This document shows, piece by piece, positions 29,616 to 38,849 of a stretch of DNA of 64,000 nucleotides. A program made the position numbers and the translations under genes. The DNA is taken from contig CP012809.1 in NCBI GenBank assembly GCA_001936135.1, positions 4,513,501 through 4,577,500 on the forward strand, given 5' to 3'. Source of the DNA: Saccharomycopsis fibuligera x Saccharomycopsis cf. fibuligera. Its lineage: Eukaryota > Ascomycota > Saccharomycetes > Ascoideales > Saccharomycopsidaceae. A model generated the notes under the pieces. The model made no database searches. It was not told the DNA's origin and saw nothing but the letters and a program-made list of their open reading frames with translations. The first letter of the stretch is position 1. Each line of letters starts with the position of its first letter.

Positions 29616-32600
29616 TCACAAGTATAAAGATCCAGCACTAACAATATCTCTATGCACCAAATCCAAAGCCTTGTTCATTTTTTGTTCCAAATCAGCATTA
29701 CCAATAGTCTTTGCCGCATCCACCATTTGTTTAATCATTTCTTCCAATCTTTTGAACATTCTAATCAAACTACCTTCGTAAACATCAGTCATTTTGCAAA
29801 TTTGCGTAAATGTAGCCCCATTACACCAAGCGTATACCACTTCCATCAATTCGGATCTAAATGATTCGATATAATCTTTCTCCACGATTTCAAGCTTGCA
29901 ATCTTTGGAAACTTTAGCAATACGTAGAGCAATTTCTTGCATTGCCTTCAATGGTTCACTGAGTTCTGGTCTAAGTCTTGGTGATTCTTTGGATCTTTCT
30001 TCAAATACGAAGCAGCAAAGCAATGCGGCACATTGAGCTGGAGTCAAGTCATTGAAATTACCATTGAAAATTAATTCTGTTAATAATAATTCATCACCAG
30101 TGGAAATGTCACAAGCAACACGACCTTTGAGTTCAATAATATCATTTTGTGTGGTAAAACCAAGTCTTCTAAGCACTCTTTTACGGTGTTTCAAGTCATC
30201 TAATTGGATAATAGACTTTGCTTCAGTGACTTTGTTTTTCAAATCTTTAACTTGTTGCTGCAATTTAATCTTGTCGTTGTATTTGTTGTACGATTCTTGC
30301 AAATTTTTGGAATTGGTTAATGGGTTAGTAAATAGTCTTGATTCCAATACTTCAATTTTCTTAACAAGCATCTTGAAACTCTTATCATCAATTTTCATAT
30401 CTTCTATTGGATCCAATAATGGTAATCCATCAGGAAATCTCTTGTCAACTTCTTGAATGCTCTTACCAACGGTTTTTTTTTGACTACTAGCTTTCAAGTC
30501 GCTAGGCAAATAAATTCTAATCTTAGAAATAGCTTCAATGGAATCCAAAGTGATTGGAATCAACTCGCATTTTGATTGTTCTCCTTCCCTTGATGGTCTA
30601 ATTCCCACTGGTAATAATGGATTAAACATTTTGATTAAGTTACTTGGAGAATCAACAAACATTTTGGTGACTAGCACTTCAACGATATATGATTCATGGT
30701 CAGGAAATGTTTGTGATGGATTTCTCTTATTAACCCTCTTATTGAAATTAACCACTGCACCCCAACCATATTCCATTGATTCTTCTTCATTTTCCTTATT
30801 ATGAATCTTAACTTTCACCAATCTTCCAGCTTGCAAGAAATTCAAAACATTGGATGGATGAGTGACCACTTCATTCAAATCGGCATTATAACGATTCAAA
30901 CTAGTACGTAATTCGTAGTAATCTTTCACGGTTGATTCATCATCAATAACGGTGTCTTGCAAAAGTTTCTCTTTAGCTGCCAAATCTTCTTCCATTTGTG
31001 GCACCGCACTAACATTTTGAAATTGGTAAAAAGAGTTCTCAAGCAAGAATTCAGGTGAAATACCTTCAACCCTCATCAAATTCAAAATCATATTGTAACC
31101 TAAATGGAAAGCAGAATCTAATCTGTCACTGACACCTTTCACCATCCCTTTAGCAACTTGAGGTTCCATCTTTTCATCAATCATCATAATAACAATCCCA
31201 CGGTCATCAATACCTCTTCTCCCAGCTCTACCACTCATTTGGATATATTCACCACCACTAACCCATCTGAACCCTTTACCATCCCATTTCCGCACAGAGG
31301 TAAAAACCACAGTTTTAGCCGGCATATTAAGCCCAATGGAAAAAGTTTCAGTAGCAAAAAGAACTTTCAAAAGACCTTCTTGAAAAAGAATTTCGATGAT
31401 TTCTTTAAGAATTGGTAATAACCCAGAATGATGGATACCAATACCTCTTTTCAATAATGGTAAAATGTTTTTAATTTGAGGTAAATTCTGGTCATCTTCT
31501 GGTAAAATGCTCACGGCATTGTTGAAAATTTTTGTCAATGTTTCTTTTTCTTCATCTGAATTGAAATCCAATTTAGACATTTTCAAAGCTAAAGATTCAC
31601 AATCTCTTTTAGAAAAAGAAAAAACAATCACTGGATTGTATTTTTTCATCCAAATCATCTTGACAATTTTGTAAATGTCTGATGTGGCTCCCTGTTTGCC
31701 ACCTTTGAAACTTTGACCCTTTTTGGCATTTCTGCCATTCACCGCACCTGGGTCATCACCAAGCTTGTCACTTATGGCAGCCATTGCTTTTTGAAAATTT
31801 TCTTCTCTGAACGCACCTTTTTCATCAACGACTAAATGGATACCGTCACCATTAGCAGGAAACAAGTAATGCTGCAATGGAGTAGGTCTATAATCAGTAT
31901 AAACAATATTACATTCCTGGTTATGAATCTTGGCAATCCAGCCAGCAAATTCTTTACCATTAGGAATGGTAGCGGACAAAAACACATAATGCACCTTATC
32001 AGGCAACAAGATAATAGTTTCTTCCCAAACAACACCTCTAGCCTTATCCCTCATGTAATGAACTTCATCAAAAATCACCCAAGCAACTTCACGCATCACT
32101 TCACTACCTCTGTACAACATGGATCTCAAAATCTCAGTGGTCATCACCAAACAACCAGCATCTGGATTGATGGTGACATCACCTGTCATTAACCCGACAT
32201 CACCAAACTCAGCAGAGAGTTCTCTATACTTTTGATTAGATAAAGCTTTAATTGGTGAAGTGTAAATGACTCTTTGCTTGTCTCTTAAACTTTGAGCAAT
32301 AGCATATTCAGCAACCACGGTTTTACCAGCAGAAGTATGAGCAGCCACAAGAACGGATTTGTCGTTTTCAATGCAGTCGATGGCATCTCTTTGGAAAGTA
32401 TCCAACGTGAATGGATACACTTTTGCAGGGGGTCTTTTTGGTTTGCCATTTGCGTCAGCTGCTGAGTTAGCATTGTCATTATCATTGGTTTCTTTTGTTG
32501 GAGGAACAGCCGTGGCGGTAACAATTACAGCACCATTGCCAGCATCAATAACTTCAGTCTCGGTATTGTTGGCAACGTCAATTTTTCTCCGCTTTACGGA

Positions 32601-32621
32601 GGCCTCTTCCACATCGGACAT
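29616..32621 (-). CDS. MTR4: Mtr4 nuclear exosome RNA helicase
   Basis: DExH-box (Ski2-like) ATPase of the TRAMP complex that feeds RNA to the nuclear exosome, including 5.8S rRNA maturation. Walker A AHTSAGKT (94-101), DEVH box (185-188) followed by the Mtr4-typical [16 protein letters not shown] motif (FLSATIPN), and the motif VI region [15 protein letters not shown]. The arch/KOW insertion follows (including the KRNPS-type basic loop), then the helical bundle and DSH C-terminal domain ending VSAGSLYL. The 1001 residues are a little shorter than S. cerevisiae (1073), mainly at the variable N-terminus, which has a KRRK nuclear signal. RRPE and PAC elements lie upstream. Confidence 0.95.
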   Translation of the reverse strand: MSDVEEASVKRRKIDVANNTETEVIDAGNGAVIVTATAVPPTKETNDNDNANSAADANGKPKRPPAKVYPFTLDTFQRDAIDCIENDKSVLVAAHTSAGKTVVAEYAIAQSLRDKQRVIYTSPIKALSNQKYRELSAEFGDVGLMTGDVTINPDAGCLVMTTEILRSMLYRGSEVMREVAWVIFDEVHYMRDKARGVVWEETIILLPDKVHYVFLSATIPNGKEFAGWIAKIHNQECNIVYTDYRPTPLQHYLFPANGDGIHLVVDEKGAFREENFQKAMAAISDKLGDDPGAVNGRNAKKGQSFKGGKQGATSDIYKIVKMIWMKKYNPVIVFSFSKRDCESLALKMSKLDFNSDEEKETLTKIFNNAVSILPEDDQNLPQIKNILPLLKRGIGIHHSGLLPILKEIIEILFQEGLLKVLFATETFSIGLNMPAKTVVFTSVRKWDGKGFRWVSGGEYIQMSGRAGRRGIDDRGIVIMMIDEKMEPQVAKGMVKGVSDRLDSAFHLGYNMILNLMRVEGISPEFLLENSFYQFQNVSAVPQMEEDLAAKEKLLQDTVIDDESTVKDYYELRTSLNRYNADLNEVVTHPSNVLNFLQAGRLVKVKIHNKENEEESMEYGWGAVVNFNKRVNKRNPSQTFPDHESYIVEVLVTKMFVDSPSNLIKMFNPLLPVGIRPSREGEQSKCELIPITLDSIEAISKIRIYLPSDLKASSQKKTVGKSIQEVDKRFPDGLPLLDPIEDMKIDDKSFKMLVKKIEVLESRLFTNPLTNSKNLQESYNKYNDKIKLQQQVKDLKNKVTEAKSIIQLDDLKHRKRVLRRLGFTTQNDIIELKGRVACDISTGDELLLTELIFNGNFNDLTPAQCAALLCCFVFEERSKESPRLRPELSEPLKAMQEIALRIAKVSKDCKLEIVEKDYIESFRSELMEVVYAWCNGATFTQICKMTDVYEGSLIRMFKRLEEMIKQMVDAAKTIGNADLEQKMNKALDLVHRDIVSAGSLYL

Positions 32622-32731
32622 TGTGTATTGTCTATTAGGTGGTGAGGAACTGCTCTTTGTAGCTGGATCTGAAGATTATTAACTGTTTTCTGTATAGAAC
32701 TCTGTATCCATAATAACTAACAAAAAGTATA

Positions 32732-32756
32732 AAAAAAAAAAATTTTTTTCTCATCG
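32732..32756 (-). promoter_or_regulatory. RRPE + PAC of MTR4
   Basis: An A run flowing into AATTTTTTT (RRPE-like, 32731-32749) is followed by CTCATCG (32750-32756), the reverse complement of the PAC core CGATGAG. It lies 110-135 bases upstream of the MTR4 ATG. A second GCGATGATG lies at 32771-32779. Confidence 0.6.
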
Positions 32757-33358
32757 GTTGCGAGCGTTGTGCGATGATGCGCCGCCTGGCTGGGTCCATC
32801 AGTGCCACAACATAAACGCGAGCTTGAGGACGTGAAGACACAACTGGAATTAATATCAATCCTGAAGGACGCTTAATGACAAAGTCAAGAAGGTGCCACT
32901 TCTGGGAAAAACAATCTGAATATTATTTTTCTCTAGAACGTGCTTAAATAATTGCGCTCACTGGTTTACATTGCTCGCTTTAGTAACTGGAGGTTATACT
33001 AAAACATCACCGCTGACGTAGGGGTTCTTAAAGGCTTGAAGGTTCGAAAGTCACCGTTGGCACTTTCAATGGCCCGTGCTATTTCTCTCCTGGTACCTGC
33101 TTTTGCTCAAATCAATTCAATAATTGATGATCTCATTTTTTATGTCTCAAAATGATTATCAAGGACTTCCAATATAAGGTTTCTTTTGGGTGCTGACATA
33201 GTTCTCGGAAAACTATGTATAAACTAAATTTCTCCCAAACTGCCATTTATGCAAGTTTCAAAAGTAATCAAATGTGTAGTTAATCAATGGGAAAATCGTG
33301 ATAGAAAGGCAATGATACCATTGCAGCATGCGCTGCGCAGTGTGCTCATTAGTAGACA

Positions 33359-33378
33359 AGTTAATTATTCAATTAACT
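33359..33378. other. Perfect 8-bp inverted repeat
   Basis: AGTTAATT, spacer ATTC, AATTAACT. Could be a dimeric homeodomain-type or other regulator site, or simply a cruciform-prone palindrome; TTAATTAG recurs at about 33427-33434. Confidence 0.45.
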
Positions 33379-33939
33379 AGGTGCGACAGCGATGAGAAAA
33401 AGGAATGCGAAAGCTTTGACTTACAGTTAATTAGTTGATGACTAGTTGAAGTAGAGAGTAATATACGTGAGCCGGCTATCATACTAATAACCTTTGATAG
33501 TGAATAGCACAACGGAATAACACAAAACCAAAAGAAAATCGGCAGTGCTAATCATTTATGATAGTAATTATCAAACAGGAGCTTCACTTGGACCACAGGT
33601 AGCTGCTGATTTCAATAAAAATATATAATTACGACCTGTAACACCAACCGCAATGCACGATAGGTGAATGAGAAAAATAATGGGAATAATGGGAATAATG
33701 AGATGTGTCAATTTTTCCCCATACTGCTCTAACGCAGACAGCCATTAGTGTGTTGGCACGATTTATGGCTGCCTGTGTTGTCCATGATGGCGATCTTTGA
33801 GTCCGCTGGTGGTGGATTCCTGAGAAATAGCGGCATATGCACGCAGTCCCAGCATGTGCCGCCTTGTGACATTAAGCGCAGTCACCACTGTCAGTGATTG
33901 ATAATTGGTTATTGATGAGTATGACCGTTATATATACAG

Positions 33940-34173
33940 ATGGGTGCCGTCAATGATGGTGTGTGTCTGGTTGGATATATATGCATACAGGAGACTAGTT
34001 TATTACCATTGTTTCCTTCATTCTACCGAAACTATTTTATCCTGACGATTTTGTCAATACTCGAAAAGCCTCCAACATTACTCAAAATCAAAAACAAGTT
34101 GAGACAGCAAGTAAACTACTTACACTACAAACTTCAATACTTTTCATCAATCTGTGGTAATCAAAGACGGTAA
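33940..34173 (+). other. 77-codon ATG-led upstream frame overlapping the next start (TAATG)
   Basis: Begins ATGGGTGCC just downstream of a TATA-like box and ends with TAA at 34171-34173, whose last base is the first base of the next gene's ATG. No recognisable domain and ordinary composition. It may be a leader ORF or chance; I do not claim a protein. Confidence 0.25.
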
Positions 34174-36635
34174 TGATATTAAATTTTGGTGGGAAACATA
34201 GCAACGCATTGTGGCCCAATCGGCCATTTCAATTAGTCATTCTGTTGTTCATACTTAATCTTTTATCTCTAATTCTTGTTCAAGTTTCTGGAGCTGCAAT
34301 AAAAGAGTTACAATGCATGAAAGAGTTAGCTCCCACTACAATAGCTACTTATACCTCAAGTATCACAGATTTATATCCCAGAGCTGAGGTGGCTATGGCT
34401 ACTGTAAACAGCATTGCGGATTCCAACAATATTGCCAGTTCCGATGCTGCGTCTCGCTCAGGCAATAATACCGTCTTTCTTCTTCAAGAAGAAGACGAAG
34501 CAGATGAGCTTCTCAAGATTCTCAACATTATTGGCGCATTTTTCGTTATTGTATCAATTGTCAAATATTTGGAGCTTCTCGACACAAACTATTGTATTAA
34601 GTTGATGCTCGTTTACTGTTATCCGACCACAAGTTATTTACTTCAAAAATTGAAATATATTCCGGAACAAGAATTATATGCTGAAAGACATAAAAGAAGT
34701 AAAGGCGGAAGGCACAAAAGAAAAGGCAATGGTACTAGCAGAGGCATTCAAAAGAGCAGAATGACTCTGATTCTTGGTCATAATTTGGTGATTTTATTGT
34801 TGAATTTGCCATTACTATTTCTCAATCCAATAAGCCCAATGCTCAAAAAGTCACAGCGCGCTATCAGGAGAGTAGTTCTTAGGATTTTGAGAATGATTGT
34901 GCTCATCAAAAATTTCAAGAATCGCGATAATGATGATGACAGGTATTTTTCAAGGGCTCCTGAGTATTATAAAAGACAATACAACGGCTCCACTGCTGAC
35001 ACCATATTTGATGGTGATAGCAACAAAAGTTCTGAGAGCAATAATAGTAGTGAGTCAGTTTCCAAAAAATATCTGCGTTCTTCTTCATCACAAACACTAC
35101 CACCTTCATCCATCCCAATCACAACATCGCCACCAAATTTTCTAATCCCACCGCTCCAGCAGCAGGCACAGCAACAGCAACACCCTTTACATATTACCGA
35201 AGTGGGAAGTGCTATAAAGGCAGTGGTTTCCAATACTATTACTTCAATAAAGTCAAAAATGGATCCAGAGGAGGCTACGGCTACTATTGAAAGTGAAGAG
35301 GAAGATCTTGAAGCTGCCCCGGAATCTCTCAATGATTTGAAAGAGCTTTTCAGTATCTTTAACAGCAACAGAACCGTACATAGTGGTAGCAAACGCAGTA
35401 GCCAACATCACGCAAACAGCGATTTAAGAACATTGGAGCATTACGTGAAGAGTGTAAAAAACACGCTGTTGTTCATCAAAAACAATTTCCCGGATGCATA
35501 CCAATACTTTGCCGGGCATTGTCAATGTAGTCGCTGTGGAGTTGAAGTTATTGATAACTCAGTGTTAGAAAGAGTGGAAAGACACGGTTTGGGATACTGT
35601 CATTTGGAGACATTTCATATCAAGGTGTTTGCATACTACTATTTGAACTACGCGGTGCTGGCTATTAAAGAATTGCTTGATGATGTTGATGAGGAAGAAA
35701 AGAACAATAACAAAGACAAAGACAGGACACTTTTTGTTAGTAATCGCTTCTCTTATAACGAACCAGCTAGTGAAGATGAGCTTGAGCGTACAGTAATTCT
35801 CAAAAAAGACCTTTTTCGTGTTTGCAAAACCAGCCTGCACCAATTATATGACTACTTAGTGGAGATATACATTGAAGATGTCCACATGAAACCACTAGTT
35901 TACAGTATCAACAATGCTGACAATCTTATCAAGTTTGGTGATTTCGAAATATATTGCAAACGCAACACTAGTAAGTGCCGCCCTAATGGCAGGTTGATTA
36001 CTAACCGGTTGAGCCATTTCCTTGCTAAGACTAGTCATCCACGCACATTCTGTTTTGCTCGCAAGTTTAGAGATTTACTGATTAGACATGGCAAAGTGGT
36101 TGATCGAGGCGAATATTGCCATCTTCAGGATCTTCACGAACGTATTGCTGCTAACTTTTCCTACGCGATGTACAGTGATACAGTGGATCTGTTCAAAGAA
36201 GAAGAATGGAGCCAAACACATAGATATCTTGTGGAACTCCTAATGGTATTCGCTGACAGAATGATTTTTTTCAAAGACTACGAATGGGGACTAGTGGCAC
36301 TGGACTTTGGAGGTTACTGTTGGCTTCTGGTGTTGAAAAGTTTCAATGATTCCCGTCACTTGTTTTTCAGTCGGGGCCCAACAATGAGCAGCAGCGAGCT
36401 TAATAGAATCATTTTGAAGAAACTTGGCCCTATGCACTTTCATGAACGTAACCGTTTTTTGACGTTGCCTGTGATTTACTCCAAATATTTCATCAACCTC
36501 ACTAGCGATTTAGGGTCGGTTAACTTGTACGACTTCATGTTGTCTGGTGACGAATGTCAGTTGGGTCTCCACCCTAGTGCTCGCGACGATAGTTTTGTCG
36601 CTAGTATCTATAGCCTATACCGCCGCTTGGGATAG
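34173..36635 (+). CDS. Uncharacterised multi-pass membrane protein with a large soluble C-terminal region
   Basis: 820 residues; I do not recognise the family. Hydrophobic segments at about 19-43 (signal anchor or cleavable signal), 113-133 and 197-219 are separated by short loops, with a very basic stretch at 170-197 (RHKRSKGGRHKRKG) between the second and third. A basic segment (224-250), an acidic/Ser/Gln-rich linker (about 250-400) and a long globular part (about 420-820) follow. The globular part includes CQCSRCG (about 447-453), a possible zinc knuckle, and aromatic blocks such as FADRMIFFKDYEWGLVALDF near 688-707. Full-length open frame with normal yeast codon use, so it is probably a real gene. 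It sits between a long upstream region and the GH28-like gene, both on the plus strand, 123 bases apart. A lineage-specific gene is possible. Confidence 0.8.
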   Translation: MILNFGGKHSNALWPNRPFQLVILLFILNLLSLILVQVSGAAIKELQCMKELAPTTIATYTSSITDLYPRAEVAMATVNSIADSNNIASSDAASRSGNNTVFLLQEEDEADELLKILNIIGAFFVIVSIVKYLELLDTNYCIKLMLVYCYPTTSYLLQKLKYIPEQELYAERHKRSKGGRHKRKGNGTSRGIQKSRMTLILGHNLVILLLNLPLLFLNPISPMLKKSQRAIRRVVLRILRMIVLIKNFKNRDNDDDRYFSRAPEYYKRQYNGSTADTIFDGDSNKSSESNNSSESVSKKYLRSSSSQTLPPSSIPITTSPPNFLIPPLQQQAQQQQHPLHITEVGSAIKAVVSNTITSIKSKMDPEEATATIESEEEDLEAAPESLNDLKELFSIFNSNRTVHSGSKRSSQHHANSDLRTLEHYVKSVKNTLLFIKNNFPDAYQYFAGHCQCSRCGVEVIDNSVLERVERHGLGYCHLETFHIKVFAYYYLNYAVLAIKELLDDVDEEEKNNNKDKDRTLFVSNRFSYNEPASEDELERTVILKKDLFRVCKTSLHQLYDYLVEIYIEDVHMKPLVYSINNADNLIKFGDFEIYCKRNTSKCRPNGRLITNRLSHFLAKTSHPRTFCFARKFRDLLIRHGKVVDRGEYCHLQDLHERIAANFSYAMYSDTVDLFKEEEWSQTHRYLVELLMVFADRMIFFKDYEWGLVALDFGGYCWLLVLKSFNDSRHLFFSRGPTMSSSELNRIILKKLGPMHFHERNRFLTLPVIYSKYFINLTSDLGSVNLYDFMLSGDECQLGLHPSARDDSFVASIYSLYRRLG

Positions 36636-36758
36636 CCGAAGTACGCAGTTGTTATTACTATAATATATCACTATTTATTTCTCAATTTCAAAGATACAGA
36701 CGTTAATATTTATCTTTTTGCATTTCGTCACTGCGCCGAACAGAGCACCCATTAAACA

Positions 36759-38183
36759 ATGTCGACTTTTACATTAACACAAAACGATTTGCCATACACA
36801 GAGACCATTCAGGCATACCTTGACCGCATCCACCATGTAGGCGGTGGCACCCTCAACATCAGCAGCGGCGTGTACCAAATAGGATCCATCCAAATTTACT
36901 CCAATACTACTTTACATTTACTGGCGGGGGCCACATTGCTAGCTAGCCCGCAAGTTACTGACTTTAAGATATATGCCAGCACCACTGCTGAACTGTCTCG
37001 TCAAGCAATGATCTATGCCATAGATTCTCATAATGTGAGCATTACTGGCCAAGGCGGTACCATTAGTGGTAACGCGGAGCACTATTTTTCCAAAACTAAA
37101 GATAATTACGGATACCGGATGCCTCAAGAACAAAGACCACGGCTTGTGGTTTTTGAAAAATGTTTTGATGTTCAATTGCAAGGAGTTACTATTACTGATT
37201 CGCCAATGTGGACAGTTCATTTAGTCAGTTGCTTGAGAGTTAAGATCAGCCAAGTGACTATTGATAACAGCTTGGAGTTGCCTAACACTGATGCTTTGGA
37301 TATCGATAGTTGTCAGCATGTTTGTATTTCGGACTGCTTTATATCTGCTGCAGATGATGCTATTTGCATCAAAACAACAAATAAGCAAGACCCCAAGTTG
37401 TTTAGCGGCAGCGATTGGATCAAAGAAACCAAGTATGTGACAATCATGAATTGTACTTTGCGCTCCAGAAGCTGTGCTTTCAAAATCGGCACTGAGACCC
37501 ATTATGATGTTTCAGATATCGTCGCTAGTAATGTGGTGATATATGATACCAACCGAGGAATTGGTATCTTCGCTAGAGATGGCGGCCATATCAAACGGAT
37601 TGCATTATCAAATTTCTCCATAGAAACTGATTTTGCAGCTCCGGTACACTGGGGAAAAGCTGATCCAATAACGGTAACAGTTAGACCAAGAGCAAGCACT
37701 GGAACTACAGAAAAACAAGAAGAAAAAAACAGTTATGGCAGCATTCTGCAGTTAAGTATTTCAAATTTTACCATTACTTGTCGTGGTGCCCTTACTTTCC
37801 ATACTTCTGTCCCTTCAAAATTAAAACATATCCAATTAAACAATGTCACTGTGCAGCAATTAGCCACTACTAATCATCCTGATTTTCAAAAAGCTAACTT
37901 CTGTCAATTTGATATCCGTCCACCCATCAATCCTGCAAACCCAAATCCAACCCACACAGGCCAAGGTGGGTTAGATAATGCGTATTGTATTGACCCAGAG
38001 ACACTGTTGCCCTATGGTGTTGGATGTTATGAAGGCGGCTTGCCAGTGGTTTATTGTCATGGTGTTGGAGATGATGACGAGTATAAAAAGATGTGGATGC
38101 AGGTTGTGAATGGGGTGTATGTGGTTGAAAGACCAGATCCATTGCCTGAAGGATGGAATAAAAAGAAGGTTGTATTTGCTTAA
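36759..38183 (+). CDS. GH28-like (polygalacturonase-fold) protein without a signal peptide
   Basis: 474 residues of right-handed beta-helix type, glycoside hydrolase family 28-like. It opens ETIQAYLDRIHHVGGGTLNI and LHLLAGATLLAS, typical first coils. Conserved acids are present: NTD at 176-178 and DD at 199-200 (AADDAICIK). The GHG histidine motif is replaced by SRSCAFKIGTET (237-247), and the RIK position reads NRGIGIFARDGG (265-276). HWGKADPITVT (298-308) follows. This set, with CA-KIG, RDGG and WGK-PI, recalls the bacterial GH28-like subfamily rather than secreted fungal endopolygalacturonases. No signal peptide, so probably intracellular. Possible substrates are imported oligogalacturonides or other uronides, but the activity is unproven. 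A horizontal origin is plausible. Confidence 0.82.
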   Translation: MSTFTLTQNDLPYTETIQAYLDRIHHVGGGTLNISSGVYQIGSIQIYSNTTLHLLAGATLLASPQVTDFKIYASTTAELSRQAMIYAIDSHNVSITGQGGTISGNAEHYFSKTKDNYGYRMPQEQRPRLVVFEKCFDVQLQGVTITDSPMWTVHLVSCLRVKISQVTIDNSLELPNTDALDIDSCQHVCISDCFISAADDAICIKTTNKQDPKLFSGSDWIKETKYVTIMNCTLRSRSCAFKIGTETHYDVSDIVASNVVIYDTNRGIGIFARDGGHIKRIALSNFSIETDFAAPVHWGKADPITVTVRPRASTGTTEKQEEKNSYGSILQLSISNFTITCRGALTFHTSVPSKLKHIQLNNVTVQQLATTNHPDFQKANFCQFDIRPPINPANPNPTHTGQGGLDNAYCIDPETLLPYGVGCYEGGLPVVYCHGVGDDDEYKKMWMQVVNGVYVVERPDPLPEGWNKKKVVFA

Positions 38184-38849
38184 AACTGGGCAATGGTTCT
38201 TCAAATGATTATTATTATTACTATTATTATTATTTTATACATTAATTCTTAGGCGTATCTTTTGCTATTATTACCAACTTTAAATTGTTTTCACAAATAT
38301 ATTAAAATTCTTTTTTCTCTTCGTAATTTTTTTGATCGCTTTCAAATTCAATAAAAGTTATCTGTTTTTTCGAATTATTTTGTATTCTTGCTTTTTTTCT
38401 GCACCACTTTCACAACATACATATATGCTTACAAGAAAAAAAAAAAAAAAAAAGAAAAAAAAAAACACATTCAGCCATCAGTATATAATATAATAATTGC
38501 CGCTTTATGAATAGTCTTTTGAAACTCGTGAAATTTTTCACATACTGTTTTGAGATCATGTTTTGCAAAATCTACACATTTGCCCCTCCATGCAATTCGC
38601 AATAAAACACAACACAAAAATTTTGAATTTTATATTGCTTAAAAAAAAAAAAATGCTAAATTTGTTTTCAGAAAGAAAATTTCCGGCTATATGTATGTGC
38701 TTCCTCAAATTGACCTGATTATAGACTAAAGACAATTGGCTAGCGTGAGACTTTATATATTAGCCAACTAAAAAAACAAACCAGATATTGTGCAGTTGAG
38801 AAAAAAAAAAGAGGAGAAAAAGGTTAATTAGGTAGTTTAGCATCACTTA
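38184..38849. other. Convergent intergenic region GH28-like/APL6
   Basis: AT-rich. An ATT triplet repeat right after the stop (38209-38234), A tracts at 38435-38465 and 38641-38652, and a TATATA-rich piece near 38480. No gene or RNA recognised. Confidence 0.5.

Larger units (their letters stand above)
32622..34172. other. Long divergent intergenic region MTR4/membrane-protein gene (1.55 kb)
   Basis: The longest divergent promoter in the window. The MTR4 side has RRPE/PAC elements. The middle has a perfect inverted repeat (33359-33378) beside other AT palindromes, and a triple GGGAATAAT repeat (about 33679-33701). The right side has a TATATATACA box near 33930-33939 and a 77-codon frame at 33940-34173 that overlaps the next ATG. 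No RNA gene recognised. Confidence 0.5.

Noticed and set aside
33035-33060. GGTTCGAAAGTC resembling a tRNA B box
   Set aside because: No A box or pairing arms upstream; bases after TTCGA do not fit.
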